DNA of 13,273 bases from an uncultured Verrucomicrobiota bacterium (GTDB lineage Bacteria > Verrucomicrobiota > Kiritimatiellia > CAIVKH01): NCBI GenBank assembly GCA_937894535.1, contig CALBHI010000062.1, positions 1 through 13,273 of the forward strand, read 5' to 3'. A program made the translations under genes and the position numbers. Below, in pieces: positions 12,663-13,273 of this stretch. Numbering within the stretch: position 1 is the stretch's first letter; each line of letters opens with the position of its first letter. The notes under the pieces are model-generated. The model saw only the letters and a program-made list of their open reading frames with translations, was not told the origin of the DNA and made no database searches.

Positions 12663-13273
12663 TCAAACCAGCACAACGTGCGCCCCGCGGAGGCGCTACT
12701 ACAACGGCCGCCTCATTGGGCTTGATGCTCATCCTGTTCTGCGCCGGGTGCGCGACGTATCCGTTGGGGTTGAGCAAGGAACAGTGGGAGTCGCTTCCAC
12801 CGGAACAGCAGGCGGAGTACCGGGCGCGTCAGTACGAAATCGACGAGATGCGGCGGCAGGAGCAGGCGGCGCGGGCAGCGGAGCAGCGCATGGCGCAGCA
12901 GGCGGCGTCGCAGGCCGAGCAGGAACGCCTGGCCGCGTTGTACCGGGATGCGCGGTTCGGCGACATCGTGCGCGTGACCATCCAGGGCGGGTTGCTGACC
13001 ATTTACAAGAACCAGTACCGTTATCAACCGGTGGCGTTTGAACTGGTGCGCGGAGAAACGAAGTTCGTGACCTTCACCCGCACCGGACAGGTGGGTCAGG
13101 CGGTTGATATCCCGGTCCGCTTGTCCGAGGACGGCTATACCCTGTTTTTCGACGATGACAGCTCGGGACAGGTGGTTTTCACCAACATCGATTGGGAGCG
13201 CGGCCAGACCGCCAGCCTGACCTCGCCGCGCGGCAGCATCGGACTCGAAGGAGCCACCATTTTCATCAAATAC
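12659..13273 (+). CDS. Predicted lipoprotein with charged coiled-coil segment (3' partial)
   Basis: At least 205 residues, open to the window end. A hydrophobic stretch (LGLMLILFCAGC) ends in a lipobox-like CAGC with Cys31 as the likely lipidated residue; Cys at the -3 position is less usual than Leu. Residues 39-60 (LSKEQWESLPPEQQAEYRARQ) lead into a Gln/Glu/Ala/Arg-rich coiled coil to about 95. A beta-rich domain follows (VRVTIQGG, TIYKNQYRYQPVAFEL, GYTLFFDDD, GLEGATIFIKY). The ATG overlaps the SET stop as ATGA, so it is translated from the same message. An envelope location with a cytosolic SET enzyme as operon mate is odd. Family not recognised. Confidence 0.8.
   Translation, partial: MIKPAQRAPRGGATTTAASLGLMLILFCAGCATYPLGLSKEQWESLPPEQQAEYRARQYEIDEMRRQEQAARAAEQRMAQQAASQAEQERLAALYRDARFGDIVRVTIQGGLLTIYKNQYRYQPVAFELVRGETKFVTFTRTGQVGQAVDIPVRLSEDGYTLFFDDDSSGQVVFTNIDWERGQTASLTSPRGSIGLEGATIFIKY

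Overview
The window is a GC-rich stretch from a Gram-negative, diderm bacterium. The outer membrane is suggested by three predicted lipoproteins, an MCE-domain protein and a PqiA-family protein. Nothing seen fixes the phylum. There are no rRNA or tRNA genes, no CRISPR array, no transposase and no recognisable insertion sequence. Thirteen coding regions are supported; the first and last are cut by the window edges.

Region 1 (3-2627, + strand) is the end of a branched-chain amino acid type (HAAT family) ABC transporter operon: permease LivM (5' end missing), then the ATPases LivG and LivF. LivF overlaps a 146-residue protein that resembles a receiver domain lacking the phospho-acceptor Asp. All four genes overlap at stop/start codons.

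Region 2 (2704-4553, - strand) is an M48-type zinc metallopeptidase with a C-terminal TerB-like helical domain, followed by a small multi-pass membrane protein. A divergent gene at 4746-5156 encodes an unrecognised cytosolic protein.

Region 3 (5292-7427, + strand) is the most striking gene. It encodes an exported TAXI-type solute-binding domain fused to a two-helix pore module and an MthK/Castor-like RCK domain. This is a predicted one-polypeptide ligand-gated ion channel, and its filter does not match the potassium TVGYGD consensus.

Region 4 (7458-11868, - strand) reads, in transcription order, lipoprotein, MCE-domain lipoprotein with C-terminal membrane helices, single-module PqiA-like membrane protein, and then a HerA/VirD4-TraD-like ATPase. 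The first three look like a minimal relative of the Pqi envelope lipid-transport systems. The ATPase has no conjugation or secretion partners here.

Region 5 (12013-13273, + strand) is a tight cassette: a 67-residue protein, a compact SET-domain protein, and a lipoprotein with a charged coiled-coil segment that runs off the window.

Start codons were chosen mainly from visible Shine-Dalgarno sequences, which are strong in this genome. Several long open frames on the opposite strand are GC-driven shadows and were left out.
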